64,000 nt of DNA from Chryseobacterium indologenes. GTDB taxonomy: Bacteria; Bacteroidota; Bacteroidia; Flavobacteriales; Weeksellaceae. Where the stretch lies: the NCBI RefSeq assembly GCF_018362995.1, contig NZ_CP074372.1:1674001-1738000 (forward strand). Direction: 5' to 3'. Positions 43,660 through 53,822 of the stretch are shown piece by piece (the first letter of the stretch is position 1; each line of letters opens with the position of its first letter). Under the pieces are notes generated by a model. It was given only the letters and a program-made list of their open reading frames with translations, was not told the origin of the DNA and made no database searches. A program made the position numbers and the translations under genes.

Positions 43660-46502
43660 TATTTTTCAATTTTTTTTGATAAGTTGGATTGTCCTAATAT
43701 GATTTTTCCGTCCAGAATGTCACTATCACTGGCATCGCAGTCTAAAAGCCTTCCCGGTCGATAGATATTGTTCAAATGACTAAGAGCGGTCAATAAATCC
43801 GTAATGCTGTTTCCGAGATTCAGGATATTGTTTCTTGACTTATCTGAAAGATATTTTTTAAATGCTGTTTCAAATTCAGCCAGATCGTTCTGAGCGGTTT
43901 GTTTTTCACTCAAACGGTCTCCCACCCAGCAGATTTTGGCTAAAACATGAGCCGGAATTTCCTGTCTGATCACGGTTTCTGCATAACGTCTGAAATCAGG
44001 ATCCTGAAAACGATACGCAAACCCGGGAAGAACAACACTTACCCTGTAAGAATAAGGATCAAACACATCTGTTTCACACCCTTCTTCACAGGAAGACATA
44101 AAGGCTTCCGAATATTCTATCGGATCTGTTGTAGGATTTTCTTCTTCCAGGTCATACATAATTCTGAAAGTACCTCCAACAGACATACAGCCAATACCTC
44201 CCATAAGTTTATAATCCTTAGTAGTTGGTTTTAATAATAAATGCTCAACAAGGAAAATACCTTCTTCTGTAAATTCGTATTTGAAATAACTGATCGTCTC
44301 TTCAATTCCTTTTTTCAGGTCTTTCAATTCTGGGTAAGGATTGGTTTTTTTGTGAACAGCAATGACATTTTTCTGGTCATCCAGAATTTCAAAATAATAG
44401 TTGCCTCCTAATGAAACGCGGATTTTAATATTTCCAATTAAACAGTAATCCTTTTCACAATTTTTCAGTTTTTCTAATGTTTCTTCCGGCTTGCTCTCAT
44501 CCAGTTTGGCTAATGCATTTTCAAGATCTTCCTGATCAATCTGAATGGTTTGATAAATGGCTTCATTCAGGTTTTTGATTGCAATATGCTCAGTCGTATA
44601 ACTGTTTACAGAGGATAAGACAATATTATTACCGGTATCTTTTATTTTCCAGGTATATGTTTTTTTACCTGCATTGTCTATTGTTTCAATGATGGATACC
44701 GGTGATTGGGATAAGTTTCTCTGGGTATAATCTTTAATTCCCAGCAAACGGGCAATTCTTTTCTGAACACCGGAAATATTACTGGTATTCCACAGATCAG
44801 AATCTCCGATCAGTGTATAATTATAGCCTAATCCCCTATCTTTACTTAATGATGAATACTCTTTTAAGAAGTTTTCTTTGTTCCTTAAAACAATTTCATC
44901 GGTAGATTTTCCATACAGTGATTTCATTAAGAAAGTATAGTCACTGAATGTTTCAGCAAAACGGGAGATCAGATGGTCCAGCACTTCATTTCGGCGCTCC
45001 ACACTGTTATCCAGTTCTTTATACAATGAATCTGTAAGCTGATCATCATTTTCTGTATCATAGTCAGAAACCAGTTCATCAAAACCTTTAATATTTTTAA
45101 GAGTCTGTGTAAAAAACGTTCTTTTTAACTTACCATTGATGCTCAATACTTCTTTTATTTTTTCAAGATGTTTGAAATATCCGGCAAGAATCTGATCAAA
45201 AAACAGCAAATACCCTTTCATTTGTTTGGCCAAAGCTTCTCTTTCCGGGGATTGATTTCCTATAATTCCTGATTCTCCTACTCCATAGGTATCCGGGAAT
45301 TCATTCAGAATAGTAGCATAGTTCGCAATATCATATGAAGTTCCCTGAGGTAATGCCAATTCTTTATTTTGTCTTGCATCATCTCTAAGCACTTCTTCTT
45401 CTCTTTTAAGAGTTTCCAGGTAATCCTGAACTTTTTTATCATTGATATTTAACGGAAGAGATCCTTTACTGTAACTGAATGAACTCAGCTCGCACAGTTC
45501 CGGTTTTCTGCCCTTTTCAATACAGATCAGCCAATCGTTATTTTGTTTGATGATGTTATCACAACCTGCAATAGAAACGTCGTGAATTTCTTTTACCCCT
45601 TCAATCTTCATGATCTCACTGATGATATCGGAAAGACGAACTTCTGTTCTTAACTGGCTGTTTTTAAGCTCTTCGGTATCAATAAATCCGTTATCCAAAA
45701 GAGGTCCTTCAAAGATCTGATCTGTCGTAAGACCTTTATCAAGCATCTGTTTCAATGAATAAAAATGAACGTCCGGAGACAGATAATTATTGATGGCTCT
45801 GATTACTTTAGCGTGTACCAGTTCTTCATCTGCTTTGCTGACAAGTCCAATGCGGGCACATACGGCCACTTTCTGGATTTCAACTTCTTTAATTTCTGCC
45901 AGATCTTCACACAGGCTTCTGTTAGCATGGTAACTGTCTAATATTTTGATATTAACATTAGATTTTTCGCATCCGATTCCATCTGTATCAATATCTTCAT
46001 CATAATCTACATAAAGGTCATATATTCCTTTTACATTAAAGCTTTGTGTTTTGTCTCCGATAGGTTTAAAGTCTAAATCCCCGGTTTTACAATCAACGTA
46101 TAATTTTTCATTTTTAGGAACTAACCAGCAGTTACGGATCGGTCTTTTAAGACTTCCTGCCATGTTAATATCTATGAACAGCTTCCTGTAGTCCAGTTCG
46201 TTTAAAGGTCTTGACGGTAAAATTTCTGCAGCGTTTAAAAACTGAGTATGAATGTCTGTTTTTACATCATCAGATGCTAAGATATCCTCCATGTTCAGGT
46301 TCATCCTCATCCCAAGGTCCGTGATGGCATAGCTTAGAACTTCCAAAGTGGTGATCCCAGGATCATGAGAATTATAATCGGTCCAGAGTTTTCCTCCTAA
46401 CTTTTCTATGTATTCAATCCCTGTTTTGCGTAGAAAATGAAAATCTGTCTGATCTCCGGTTTCTATATTTTTTGATATACTAATATGTTTATTTTCTGAC
46501 AT
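43659..46502 (-). CDS. Baseplate wedge protein, Pvc12/Afp12-like
   Basis: A 947-residue protein with the typical N-terminal signature of eCIS gp6-like wedge proteins: LGGKLWTDYNSHDPGITTLE with LSYAITDLGMRMN (about residues 35-70). A long alpha/beta body follows, and the C-terminus contains VVLPGFAYRFQDPDFRRYAE and IPAHVLAKICWV, also characteristic of this family. Together with the Pvc11-like protein it should form the wedges around the spike. It lies 24 bases after the Pvc11-like gene. Confidence 0.82.
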   Translation of the reverse strand: MSENKHISISKNIETGDQTDFHFLRKTGIEYIEKLGGKLWTDYNSHDPGITTLEVLSYAITDLGMRMNLNMEDILASDDVKTDIHTQFLNAAEILPSRPLNELDYRKLFIDINMAGSLKRPIRNCWLVPKNEKLYVDCKTGDLDFKPIGDKTQSFNVKGIYDLYVDYDEDIDTDGIGCEKSNVNIKILDSYHANRSLCEDLAEIKEVEIQKVAVCARIGLVSKADEELVHAKVIRAINNYLSPDVHFYSLKQMLDKGLTTDQIFEGPLLDNGFIDTEELKNSQLRTEVRLSDIISEIMKIEGVKEIHDVSIAGCDNIIKQNNDWLICIEKGRKPELCELSSFSYSKGSLPLNINDKKVQDYLETLKREEEVLRDDARQNKELALPQGTSYDIANYATILNEFPDTYGVGESGIIGNQSPEREALAKQMKGYLLFFDQILAGYFKHLEKIKEVLSINGKLKRTFFTQTLKNIKGFDELVSDYDTENDDQLTDSLYKELDNSVERRNEVLDHLISRFAETFSDYTFLMKSLYGKSTDEIVLRNKENFLKEYSSLSKDRGLGYNYTLIGDSDLWNTSNISGVQKRIARLLGIKDYTQRNLSQSPVSIIETIDNAGKKTYTWKIKDTGNNIVLSSVNSYTTEHIAIKNLNEAIYQTIQIDQEDLENALAKLDESKPEETLEKLKNCEKDYCLIGNIKIRVSLGGNYYFEILDDQKNVIAVHKKTNPYPELKDLKKGIEETISYFKYEFTEEGIFLVEHLLLKPTTKDYKLMGGIGCMSVGGTFRIMYDLEEENPTTDPIEYSEAFMSSCEEGCETDVFDPYSYRVSVVLPGFAYRFQDPDFRRYAETVIRQEIPAHVLAKICWVGDRLSEKQTAQNDLAEFETAFKKYLSDKSRNNILNLGNSITDLLTALSHLNNIYRPGRLLDCDASDSDILDGKIILGQSNLSKKIEK

Positions 46503-46526
46503 GATTATGTTTCTTCTTATTTATTA

Positions 46527-49500
46527 TTAAATACATACCTGTTCTGTAATAGTGACATTGTGCTGCTTGGCAGATACCAGAATTGATTTTGGATCCACTT
46601 CGATTAAAGATTTCCTTTGCGGGACATTGTTCACCAGTATTTTAATATCATCAATGTAATCTACATAATACAGCTGCTCCAGATAGTTAACCAACTGATT
46701 AATATTCAGTTCTACATTAAAATCAATATTTTCAGAGTCTGTAAAAGCCCATGGCGATATGTATTTTTTAATATCTTCGTCCAGCTGTTTGATGTAGAAT
46801 GTTTCGTCATACTGCTCAAAGAACTTGACCTTTGTGTCTACTTTTGCTTCTTTATAATTGGGATTAATCACCTGAGCAGTCACATGCATTGTATTTAATT
46901 CATTTACATAATTTTGAATTTTATTCAAAGAGGCTCTGCTTACTCTGGGCTGATAGACGTCAAAAGCATTTTTATTTTTAATATTCGGAACTACCATCAG
47001 GGTAACGTGGCCAGGAGCCATATAGGATTTTTCGGAAGTATGATTTAAACATTTTACCTTAAAGACTTCCGGGAATTCCTGTAATATCAAATGTTCGTAA
47101 TCCCATTGTGTAATAGCTCTGTGCTTATGTCTTAATCTTTCACTCACACGTCTGTAAAACTCCGTATCTGTTTCTTTGTATTTCCCGTCAAACGAGTTAT
47201 AAGGCTGGCTGACAGATTTTACCTGGGGAACTCTGGAGATCAGCTTTGCAATAGTTTTTGCTTCCAATCCATTATTGAGATGAGACAGATCATTGTCCTG
47301 ATTCTGGAATGTTGCTAAAACAGCCTGAGTATAGATTCCCTGAATTTTACATACCGCATCATAGCTTCTTTGTGATTTTGCTCTGATCCAGACTAATCCG
47401 TCGGTAAATCTTGTATGGCTTTTGTCAATATCTATAGGCACTTTAAACTTGACAATCCCTGATTCCAGGAACTTTCTGGTATCGTTCTGCAGCATATAAT
47501 CCGACAAACTCATCCATGTATTGCCTGAAAGAATATGCCATTCTATAAATTCTTTTTCCAGGAAGGTATCCACTAAAGGATTTTCACTTCCTTCCAGCAT
47601 TTGAATTAACAGTGAAACTGTGGTCTGAGGCATTGCTTCCAGGCCGATGTACAATTCGCCTCCATGTTGGTGCACCGGTACAATACTTTTGGTTTCAACT
47701 TCTTTTTCATATTGTCCGAATGCATCTTCATGATACATCTGCACTTCGTTATTTTTTGAAGCTTCTCCGGCAGATTTTCTTTCTAAGTACGAATATGCAT
47801 TTTCTTTTGCGCTGTAATTCAGCTCTATATCTTCAGCAAAAGGAATATATGGCTCGTTAGGAATAAGTTTTTTGAAAGTCGGGTTACTTGATAATGCCAA
47901 TGTATACAGTTTAGGATACACATCCTGTAATGACGACTGATTAAGCGTTACCCTGATCGTCTCACTTGTTCCGGCCTTATTACTTGCATTATTTACAGAA
48001 AACCGGATTTTATACGCATCTTTTTCTTTACTGAACACATCAATATCATTAGCCTTTTCGTACCAGATTTCCTTATCCAGCAATGCAACATCCGCCTTGA
48101 AGTAACCATCAGAACCTACGATTGAGGAATTTTTTAAGCCCTCAAAATCGCTTAGACTTATATTTTGATTAGGCTGAATAACATATCCGCTGTATAAATC
48201 TTTTATAGAGTCCGGAGCATTCTTCCAGTTGATCGTAATGTCTGCATTCTGCCATTTTTTGGAAAACATTTCAGGACATCTGATATAAAAATTAGATCCT
48301 TTAACAGGTTGTGCAGTGAAAGGATAGTAAGGCTTTTCTGAGTTTAATGCTCCGTTGTCATTTTCTATCTGAATAGATTTTACTCCTTTTACATCAACTG
48401 CTATTTCTATATTTTTTATCAGTTTTTCTGAAAGAGCTTCGTACATGTTGTAATAATCTTCTCCTTCAATCATGAGTCTTACAACAGGGAAACTGGTCTG
48501 AAATGTTTCTGCCAGCACTTCTTTATTGTATTTTACAACTGCCGGGAACTCTTTAGGTAATGTAATAGAAAGCTCTAATCTTTCTTCTTCGTTTTTAATA
48601 CATGTTAAAACAGCACCTGACAACCATTCTTTCTCCCCGCTGCAAAGCACTTTGATATTATTTTTAATATCTGTTTTTGAAAGATTTTGTAATTTCTGGG
48701 TTGAATTTTTATTAAAATCAATCTTAAGGGTGATGGTACGTTCTCCTTCTTTTAAATCAAATAGTGAGGAGGCAATTGAAAAGCCAAGTTTAGCTTTTGG
48801 AAGCTCTTTATAAATAGATTTATTTGAATTGGTTTCATCGGAATTATATCCAAACGGCCACCAATAATTACCGTCTTCCGGCAATTTATCTCCCAAACCA
48901 TCGGCAGAGTTAGCCACCGGAGCCATTTTCAGTTCTCTCTTTTCAGCGTCATTTAAGAAACTTTTGATCTCCACTACTTTTGCCTGATTGGCAACAATTT
49001 CATCACCTGTTTTATAAATTCTTTTTTTGCCATTAGCATCTTTATTTCCATCCAGCAATGTACCGGCCGGAATTTTTTCCTGAATCGCTTTTTTGGCGAG
49101 TTCAAAGATCACATAGACTTTGTCTGATTTGGCATCATTTTTCTGAATCTGAAGAATTTCGTTATAATAGAAATCCAGGTGTCTTTTCGTCAGATTATTG
49201 AAGGCTTTTTTTGAGAAATCCAATAATTTTAAAAAGCATACAAATAATGTCAGGTGAGGCGTAAGGCTGCTATCCTGTTCAAACTGGGACATAAGATCTG
49301 TAACCTGTTTTTTCATACTTTTATACTCAACGCTTTCTCTACGTGGGATAGCATTGGCATCATCACCCAGGAAGAAGTTTCCCCAGTTTCCTTTTGGTGC
49401 TGTATTATCATCTTTGTCAAAATAGTTTACATGACTTGCAAAATTGTTTGCGAATAATAGCCAGTCAAACAAATCGAAATCGTGTAACTCAAGATTCCCA

Positions 49501-49577
49501 GGATCTAATTCTGCTAAAAAGCGCTGCATTTGTGATTTTCCTTCACGATAATGTGAAAATGTATCTGTTTTTTTCAT
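46527..49577 (-). CDS. Baseplate J-like protein, Pvc11/Afp11-like
   Basis: A 1016-residue protein. The C-terminal 250 residues hold the baseplate-J-like signature (TDTEFYRRVSERLRHKHRAI, WDYEHLILQEFPEVFKVKCL, HVTLMVVPN). The N-terminal part (HYREGKSQMQRFLAELDP, FLAFFNxxQ-like helical region) is the extended form seen in PVC-type systems. It is a wedge component that connects the hub to the sheath. The gene is followed by the Pvc12 homologue, as in PVC and Afp loci. Confidence 0.85.
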   Translation of the reverse strand: MKKTDTFSHYREGKSQMQRFLAELDPGNLELHDFDLFDWLLFANNFASHVNYFDKDDNTAPKGNWGNFFLGDDANAIPRRESVEYKSMKKQVTDLMSQFEQDSSLTPHLTLFVCFLKLLDFSKKAFNNLTKRHLDFYYNEILQIQKNDAKSDKVYVIFELAKKAIQEKIPAGTLLDGNKDANGKKRIYKTGDEIVANQAKVVEIKSFLNDAEKRELKMAPVANSADGLGDKLPEDGNYWWPFGYNSDETNSNKSIYKELPKAKLGFSIASSLFDLKEGERTITLKIDFNKNSTQKLQNLSKTDIKNNIKVLCSGEKEWLSGAVLTCIKNEEERLELSITLPKEFPAVVKYNKEVLAETFQTSFPVVRLMIEGEDYYNMYEALSEKLIKNIEIAVDVKGVKSIQIENDNGALNSEKPYYPFTAQPVKGSNFYIRCPEMFSKKWQNADITINWKNAPDSIKDLYSGYVIQPNQNISLSDFEGLKNSSIVGSDGYFKADVALLDKEIWYEKANDIDVFSKEKDAYKIRFSVNNASNKAGTSETIRVTLNQSSLQDVYPKLYTLALSSNPTFKKLIPNEPYIPFAEDIELNYSAKENAYSYLERKSAGEASKNNEVQMYHEDAFGQYEKEVETKSIVPVHQHGGELYIGLEAMPQTTVSLLIQMLEGSENPLVDTFLEKEFIEWHILSGNTWMSLSDYMLQNDTRKFLESGIVKFKVPIDIDKSHTRFTDGLVWIRAKSQRSYDAVCKIQGIYTQAVLATFQNQDNDLSHLNNGLEAKTIAKLISRVPQVKSVSQPYNSFDGKYKETDTEFYRRVSERLRHKHRAITQWDYEHLILQEFPEVFKVKCLNHTSEKSYMAPGHVTLMVVPNIKNKNAFDVYQPRVSRASLNKIQNYVNELNTMHVTAQVINPNYKEAKVDTKVKFFEQYDETFYIKQLDEDIKKYISPWAFTDSENIDFNVELNINQLVNYLEQLYYVDYIDDIKILVNNVPQRKSLIEVDPKSILVSAKQHNVTITEQVCI

Positions 49578-49666
49578 TTGTTTATATTTATCTTTCTATG
49601 GTCAGATGCAATACTTATTGTAGTGTTTGGTAGTATTCAAAATGGCTACAGACATCCCGTAATTCA

Positions 49667-50077
49667 TTATATTTCGGTAGCTTCTCCTTTGTAAAAAGGG
49701 AAAACCATATTGCTTCTTGTATTAGTATTTCTTACTTCGTAGTCAACCTGTATCAAAACTTCTCCCTCAAACTCTTCCTGGGTATCAATTTCAATACTTA
49801 GGATGTTGATTCTGGGTTCATGATATAAAATAGCACGCTCAACGATTCCTTTCATTTGGGTAATCAGCGTTAAGTCCAGTGGTTTAAAGAGCATATCCTG
49901 CAGGTCACACCCGTAGTTGGGGAACATGACACGTTCGCCAGGGCGTGTTGACAGTAAAATCTTAAGGCTGTTATTGATGTCTTCCACATCTGTGGTCATG
50001 GCCAGTTTTCCTTCAGTTTCGTTAAACTCAGGCGGAAAACTCCAGCCTGTTCCTAAAAAATCTGTATTTATTTTCAT
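49667..50077 (-). CDS. gp25-like baseplate protein, Pvc9/Afp9-like
   Basis: A 136-residue member of the T4 gp25/TssE lysozyme-like family. It has the conserved core LLSTRPGERVMFPNYGCDL (about 47-65) with PLDLTLITQMKGIVERAIL, and a C-terminal strand pair. In contractile systems gp25 nucleates sheath polymerisation at the baseplate. The length is standard. In PVC the order is spike, gp25, PAAR; here PAAR precedes gp25. Confidence 0.88.
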   Translation of the reverse strand: MKINTDFLGTGWSFPPEFNETEGKLAMTTDVEDINNSLKILLSTRPGERVMFPNYGCDLQDMLFKPLDLTLITQMKGIVERAILYHEPRINILSIEIDTQEEFEGEVLIQVDYEVRNTNTRSNMVFPFYKGEATEI

Positions 50078-50232
50078 ACGTTAATTTGTTATATTGAATG
50101 TTCACATCCTGCATCTGTGGCATAGAGTTTTGGTTATTCTAACCGTTTTGTTATTGATGTTTTACATTTTTAGTTTTAGTCAGATCTTATTTATAGGGTA
50201 GCTTATGATTGTGTTAAAAGCTTCCTTCAATA

Positions 50233-50523
50233 TCATCCGCCTATTAAAACAGTAGCTTCCCCTGCGGTTATCACTCCTCCATGAGCGGTAGAATCGCCCA
50301 TTCTTGCGGCAGGTTTCCCACCGATTAAAACACTTGAAGAGCCTGATGCAATGGTGTCCGGTGGCCCGGTACATACTGCTTTATCTCCCTGTCTTGCTGC
50401 AGGCATTCCGCCGATAAGCACGGTGGGTTCTCCTGCCGGCATTATAGGGCCTCCTACATGGGGAACATTTCCTGTTACCATAGGACAGGTGTGCATATCT
50501 GTAATTCTTGCTGCCGGTTTCAT
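50233..50523 (-). CDS. PAAR-repeat spike tip protein, Pvc10/Afp10-like
   Basis: A 96-residue protein made of PAAR repeats: MKPAARITDMHTCP, GGMPAARQGDKAVCTG and GGKPAARMGDSTAHGG, with VLIGG repeats between. The histidine and cysteine positions that bind zinc at the tip are present. It caps the spike and starts 2 bases after the spike gene's stop. There is no C-terminal toxin extension. Confidence 0.92.
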   Translation of the reverse strand: MKPAARITDMHTCPMVTGNVPHVGGPIMPAGEPTVLIGGMPAARQGDKAVCTGPPDTIASGSSSVLIGGKPAARMGDSTAHGGVITAGEATVLIGG

Positions 50524-50525
50524 GA

Positions 50526-52271
50526 TTAATTAATTTTAACTTGAGATCCTTTTACTACTGTTACTGCTCCTGATTTAAGCTCTGAGCCGGAACTGCCTTC
50601 TGCTTTGAATTGAGCACTTGCTTTTACATTGATATTGGTTCCTTCCATATTAATGTCTCCTTTTGCTTTGATCTTGATGTCTTTCCCGCTTTCCATACTG
50701 ATACCGTCTTTATTCAGGGTAAGAGTATTAGAATGCTCATCTTTTATTGTAATGACATCGGCATCTTCGTCTACAATCACTTTTTTACCTTTTGGTGTTT
50801 CCAGTGTGTACGAAATTTTGTCGTCATTAAAAATCATTTTCATTTCGCTTCGGGTAACAAATCCTTTTTCGTGATTATCGTCAGAAGCTACAATAGGAGC
50901 TGGTTTTGCACTGCTGTTCAGCATTCCAAGCACAACGGCATCGTTAGGATCATCATTAATAAATCCGATAATTACCTCATCTCCGATTTCAGGTCTGAAG
51001 AATGATCCTCTGTTTTCACCGGCATCAAGGGTGGCAATACGTGCCCAGATTCCTTCTTCCTCGCTGTTAATGATAGGAATCTGTACCAGAATTCTGTCTT
51101 CTCCGTCCGGATCAGATTCCAGTTGTGATACTACCCCTACATGCAATCCGCTTATGGCAGGCATAATTCCTGCACCTGGCTTTTCGCTTACATCAAAGGT
51201 TTCTGAGAACCATGTTGGAGAAAGTCCGAATTGAGCATCCACCAGCCAATTTCCTTCGGCAATTTCATGACGGACACCGGTTACGTATATTTTCCCATTG
51301 AATCGGTTTCCAACTCCTTGCAGTGTTAACGAAACTCCTGGTTTGGCATCTGGAATTCCCTGAAAACGTACTCTTCCTCTTGTTTTGGCCAGTTGCTGGA
51401 AAGTTGCTTTGGCATCACTCCATTCCTGCAGCTCACTTTGAGTAAGATTTCCACCATGCTTCAGCTGCAGATCTTCAATTCCGAAGACATCTGCCAAATC
51501 ACCTGATGAAAGGTTTCCATTGAGCTTAATCGCCGGATCCTTAGCTTCCACTTCTGTCAGTTCCTGATCAGTATAGCTCCATGTTTTGGCGGTAATTTTA
51601 CTGAACTGGTCTCTGGCATCAATCTCTCCGTCAAATTCATGTACAGATGATCCGTAAACCACTGTTTCTACAGCTTCACCACTAAAATCAGGCTTAGTAA
51701 TTTTAATAGTTCCATCTTCAACAAAACAAAGTTTACCGTTTGCCTGCGCTCTGGTTAGCATAAAATCCCAATCAGAAGCCTGATACTGTACCAATTCCTT
51801 GTGTGAATTTGAAGTTGCCTCTACATCGGCAGTAAGCCCGTTATTACTGATGAGTTCCTCCATGACATCACTGTCTGTGCTTTCGTAGAAGTAATTACTT
51901 TTTCTTCCTAAGGTCATTTTTACAGCCTTATCTCTGCATTCTATGATGAGGTAAGAAGAACCGTTTCTGATTTTTATGTTATGCTTTACCACAACTCCTT
52001 TAAAAATGGTTTCCTCTTCGGAATGGTATCCGGCGGTAATCTCAATTTCTTTTCCGGGAATTAACAGATCTTCATTACTGAGCTTAAAATCCTGCTCCGG
52101 TACACTTCCGTCTAAAATAACAATGCGTGCATAAGGAATCCTGTTGACTTCTTTTTCCACGACAATGCTTTTCACCCCGTACTTCCCCGGCAGTTCTGTT
52201 CCTCCAGACATCACCTTATGGGTGACTAAATCTGGATTTTTTGCTGTTTGTATGTATCCGCTGTTATTCAT
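50526..52271 (-). CDS. VgrG/gp27-gp5-like spike protein, Pvc8/Afp8-like
   Basis: A 581-residue spike. The N-terminal two thirds correspond to the gp27-like hub (IVILDGSVPEQDF, DWDFMLTRAQANGKLCF, DARDQFSKITAKTWS). A gp5-like OB domain follows (LHVGVVSQLESDPDGEDRIL, RPEIGDEVIIGFINDDPNDA, about 375-465). A C-terminal triple-stranded beta-helix needle has repeating VIVDEDADVITIKD, DIKIKAKGDINMEG segments. It trimerises and is driven through the target membrane with PAAR on its tip. Both flanking genes fit tightly. Confidence 0.92.
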   Translation of the reverse strand: MNNSGYIQTAKNPDLVTHKVMSGGTELPGKYGVKSIVVEKEVNRIPYARIVILDGSVPEQDFKLSNEDLLIPGKEIEITAGYHSEEETIFKGVVVKHNIKIRNGSSYLIIECRDKAVKMTLGRKSNYFYESTDSDVMEELISNNGLTADVEATSNSHKELVQYQASDWDFMLTRAQANGKLCFVEDGTIKITKPDFSGEAVETVVYGSSVHEFDGEIDARDQFSKITAKTWSYTDQELTEVEAKDPAIKLNGNLSSGDLADVFGIEDLQLKHGGNLTQSELQEWSDAKATFQQLAKTRGRVRFQGIPDAKPGVSLTLQGVGNRFNGKIYVTGVRHEIAEGNWLVDAQFGLSPTWFSETFDVSEKPGAGIMPAISGLHVGVVSQLESDPDGEDRILVQIPIINSEEEGIWARIATLDAGENRGSFFRPEIGDEVIIGFINDDPNDAVVLGMLNSSAKPAPIVASDDNHEKGFVTRSEMKMIFNDDKISYTLETPKGKKVIVDEDADVITIKDEHSNTLTLNKDGISMESGKDIKIKAKGDINMEGTNINVKASAQFKAEGSSGSELKSGAVTVVKGSQVKIN

Positions 52272-52272
52272 A

Positions 52273-52992
52273 TTATGAAACTTTTTCTAATGGCGGAAAG
52301 AATAATTCCTGGCCTGGTTTTAGCTGTCTGAAGTTGATAAGATTGTTTATTTTAGCTACCTCCAGATAGTATTTGGAATCTCCGTAAATACTTTCGGTCA
52401 TCAATGGCAGTGTATCGCCGGCCTGTACTGTTCTTTTGTGGGTAACGTCCGGGGACTCATTTTTTTTCTCTGCTGCTTCCAGCTTAGGGCTGATAGATTC
52501 GCTAAACTTTGCTTTTCCTATAGCTCTTAAAGGCTGTCCTTCATTGTCAAATAATTTATATTCTACAGTAAATTCTGCCAATACTCCTTTAAATTCAAAG
52601 TCTCCCCAATTAAGAATAACGTTATAGGGTTTATGTATAGGACCGGAAACCTGGCCTGTAGCCTTATAAAAAGCATCAACCTGATCTTTTACAGAGGTCT
52701 TTTTAAAAGCCTTTCCTTTAATTTTATTGATAAGTTTAATACCAGAGTTCGCTTCTGTGACTCCTGTCCCATCAAATAGAAATTCTAATTGTAAATCAGT
52801 TGAAGGTGATGCTACATATTTTAAATCCGTTTTAGCTGTTCCTAGTGCCTGACCTGGCTCAAGTTCTGTTTTATAAGTTACAGAATACCCCGTAGGATTG
52901 ATAAAAGCTTTAAAAGCACCATTCTGAATTCTTTTTTCATAATCAGAATCTTTGTATGTTCCGATTGTCAGTTTTTGAATTGCTCCTCTCAT
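52273..52992 (-). CDS. LysM-domain hub protein, Pvc7/Afp7-like
   Basis: A 239-residue protein. The N-terminal part (FKAFINPTGYSVTYKTELEP, LQLEFLFDGTGVT, GDFEFKGVLAEFTVEYKLF) matches the eCIS Pvc7 family related to gp53-like baseplate proteins. A C-terminal LysM-type domain (RTVQAGDTLPLMTESIYGD to LKPGQELFFPP, about 188-236) follows. It should help join the tube initiator to the spike. Its start codon overlaps the stop of the Pvc6-like gene (TAATG). Confidence 0.88.
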   Translation of the reverse strand: MRGAIQKLTIGTYKDSDYEKRIQNGAFKAFINPTGYSVTYKTELEPGQALGTAKTDLKYVASPSTDLQLEFLFDGTGVTEANSGIKLINKIKGKAFKKTSVKDQVDAFYKATGQVSGPIHKPYNVILNWGDFEFKGVLAEFTVEYKLFDNEGQPLRAIGKAKFSESISPKLEAAEKKNESPDVTHKRTVQAGDTLPLMTESIYGDSKYYLEVAKINNLINFRQLKPGQELFFPPLEKVS

Positions 52993-53174
52993 TATCTTTC
53001 TTTTTTACGTTGTTCTATCTTTGCGGCCTGCTCTACACTTTCACTGATCGCACGCATAAGCAGTGCTTCATCTACCGATGCGGTAGTCGTTGTAGCTGCG
53101 GCTTTTTCGTCCACATTTATTTTAATGTGAAGCTCTTTTATTTCTATTGGCATTTCGTTTGTTTTAATGATCAT
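52992..53174 (-). CDS. Small Pvc6-like protein (DUF5908 type)
   Basis: A 60-residue protein (MPIEIKELHIKINVDEK near the start, then SVDEALLMRAISESVEQ). It matches the short proteins found between the last tube gene and the LysM gene in PVC-type clusters. The start could be MPIEI at residue 8 rather than the first Met. Its job is not established. Overlapping stop/start with the next gene indicates coupling. Confidence 0.75.
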   Translation of the reverse strand: MIIKTNEMPIEIKELHIKINVDEKAAATTTTASVDEALLMRAISESVEQAAKIEQRKKER

Positions 53175-53220
53175 TAATATTCAAAACACTAATAACCAAT
53201 GATTTAACATGTTTATTTAA

Positions 53221-53343
53221 AAAAATCCAAGCACATGAAGGGTGTGTTCAGTCTCTGTTATAGACCAATCTGTTGTTTTTTATGAAAAAAGATTTGGGTA
53301 AAATTTATCTTTAAACTAACACACGTTCAGGTGCTTAGATTTG
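53221..53343. repeat. Long-range imperfect inverted repeat between tube and baseplate genes
   Basis: 53221-53248 and 53318-53343 pair over about 24 bases with a few mismatches and a two-base bulge (AAATCcAAGCAC with GTGCTTaGATTT, and GTGTGTT with AACACAC), with a loop of about 69 bases. It lies just after the last tube-like gene and could attenuate or process the message there. Confidence 0.6.
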
Positions 53344-53352
53344 ATTTAGAAA

Positions 53353-53820
53353 TTACAAGCCTAAGCTTGCTAACGATGAGGGTATTGTGAAATATCTATA
53401 TTTCAGTTCTATTGTTTCAATAGCAAGTTTGCTTTCTTCTGCGTTGAATTCTGACACTTCCCATCTTACGGGGTATGCTCCAACTACATTCCAAACCATT
53501 AAGGGTGCTGTAGACTGAATTCCTCCTGAAAGAGTAATGATCAGGTCTCTGGGTTCAAACTGGAAGTTTTCCATCGCATTTCTGCACCAGCTTATCAATC
53601 CGGAACTTACGATTAACCCACGTTTAAGAACCAGATTAGGATATTTGGGCCTCAAAGGAAGTTGGTGTGTAAACCTGTTTTCGCCCCCTTCGGCATATTC
53701 TTCAGTTCCAATTTCTGTTGATAAACCAGATATAGATTGAAATCTGGAGTCAATACCCTCTGTTGTTGAAATCCCGTTAACAATAAAAGAGAAACTGGTT
53801 GGAGGATATAAAACTGCCAT
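53353..53820 (-). CDS. Tube initiator/adaptor protein, Pvc5/Afp5-like
   Basis: A 155-residue gp19-family tube protein. ESVSG-like core: RFQSISGLSTEIGTEEYAEG, then HQLPLRPKYPNLVLKRGLIV and WEVSEFNAEESKLAIETIEL. It differs clearly from the two main tubes and occupies the Pvc5 position, where the protein forms the first ring joining baseplate and tube. It starts 2 bases after the second tube gene. Confidence 0.88.
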   Translation of the reverse strand: MAVLYPPTSFSFIVNGISTTEGIDSRFQSISGLSTEIGTEEYAEGGENRFTHQLPLRPKYPNLVLKRGLIVSSGLISWCRNAMENFQFEPRDLIITLSGGIQSTAPLMVWNVVGAYPVRWEVSEFNAEESKLAIETIELKYRYFTIPSSLASLGL

Positions 53821-53822
53821 GA

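Noticed and set aside
50180..50374. Minus-strand frame overlapping the PAAR gene
   Set aside because: It is out of frame with the clearly conserved PAAR repeats and has no family features.
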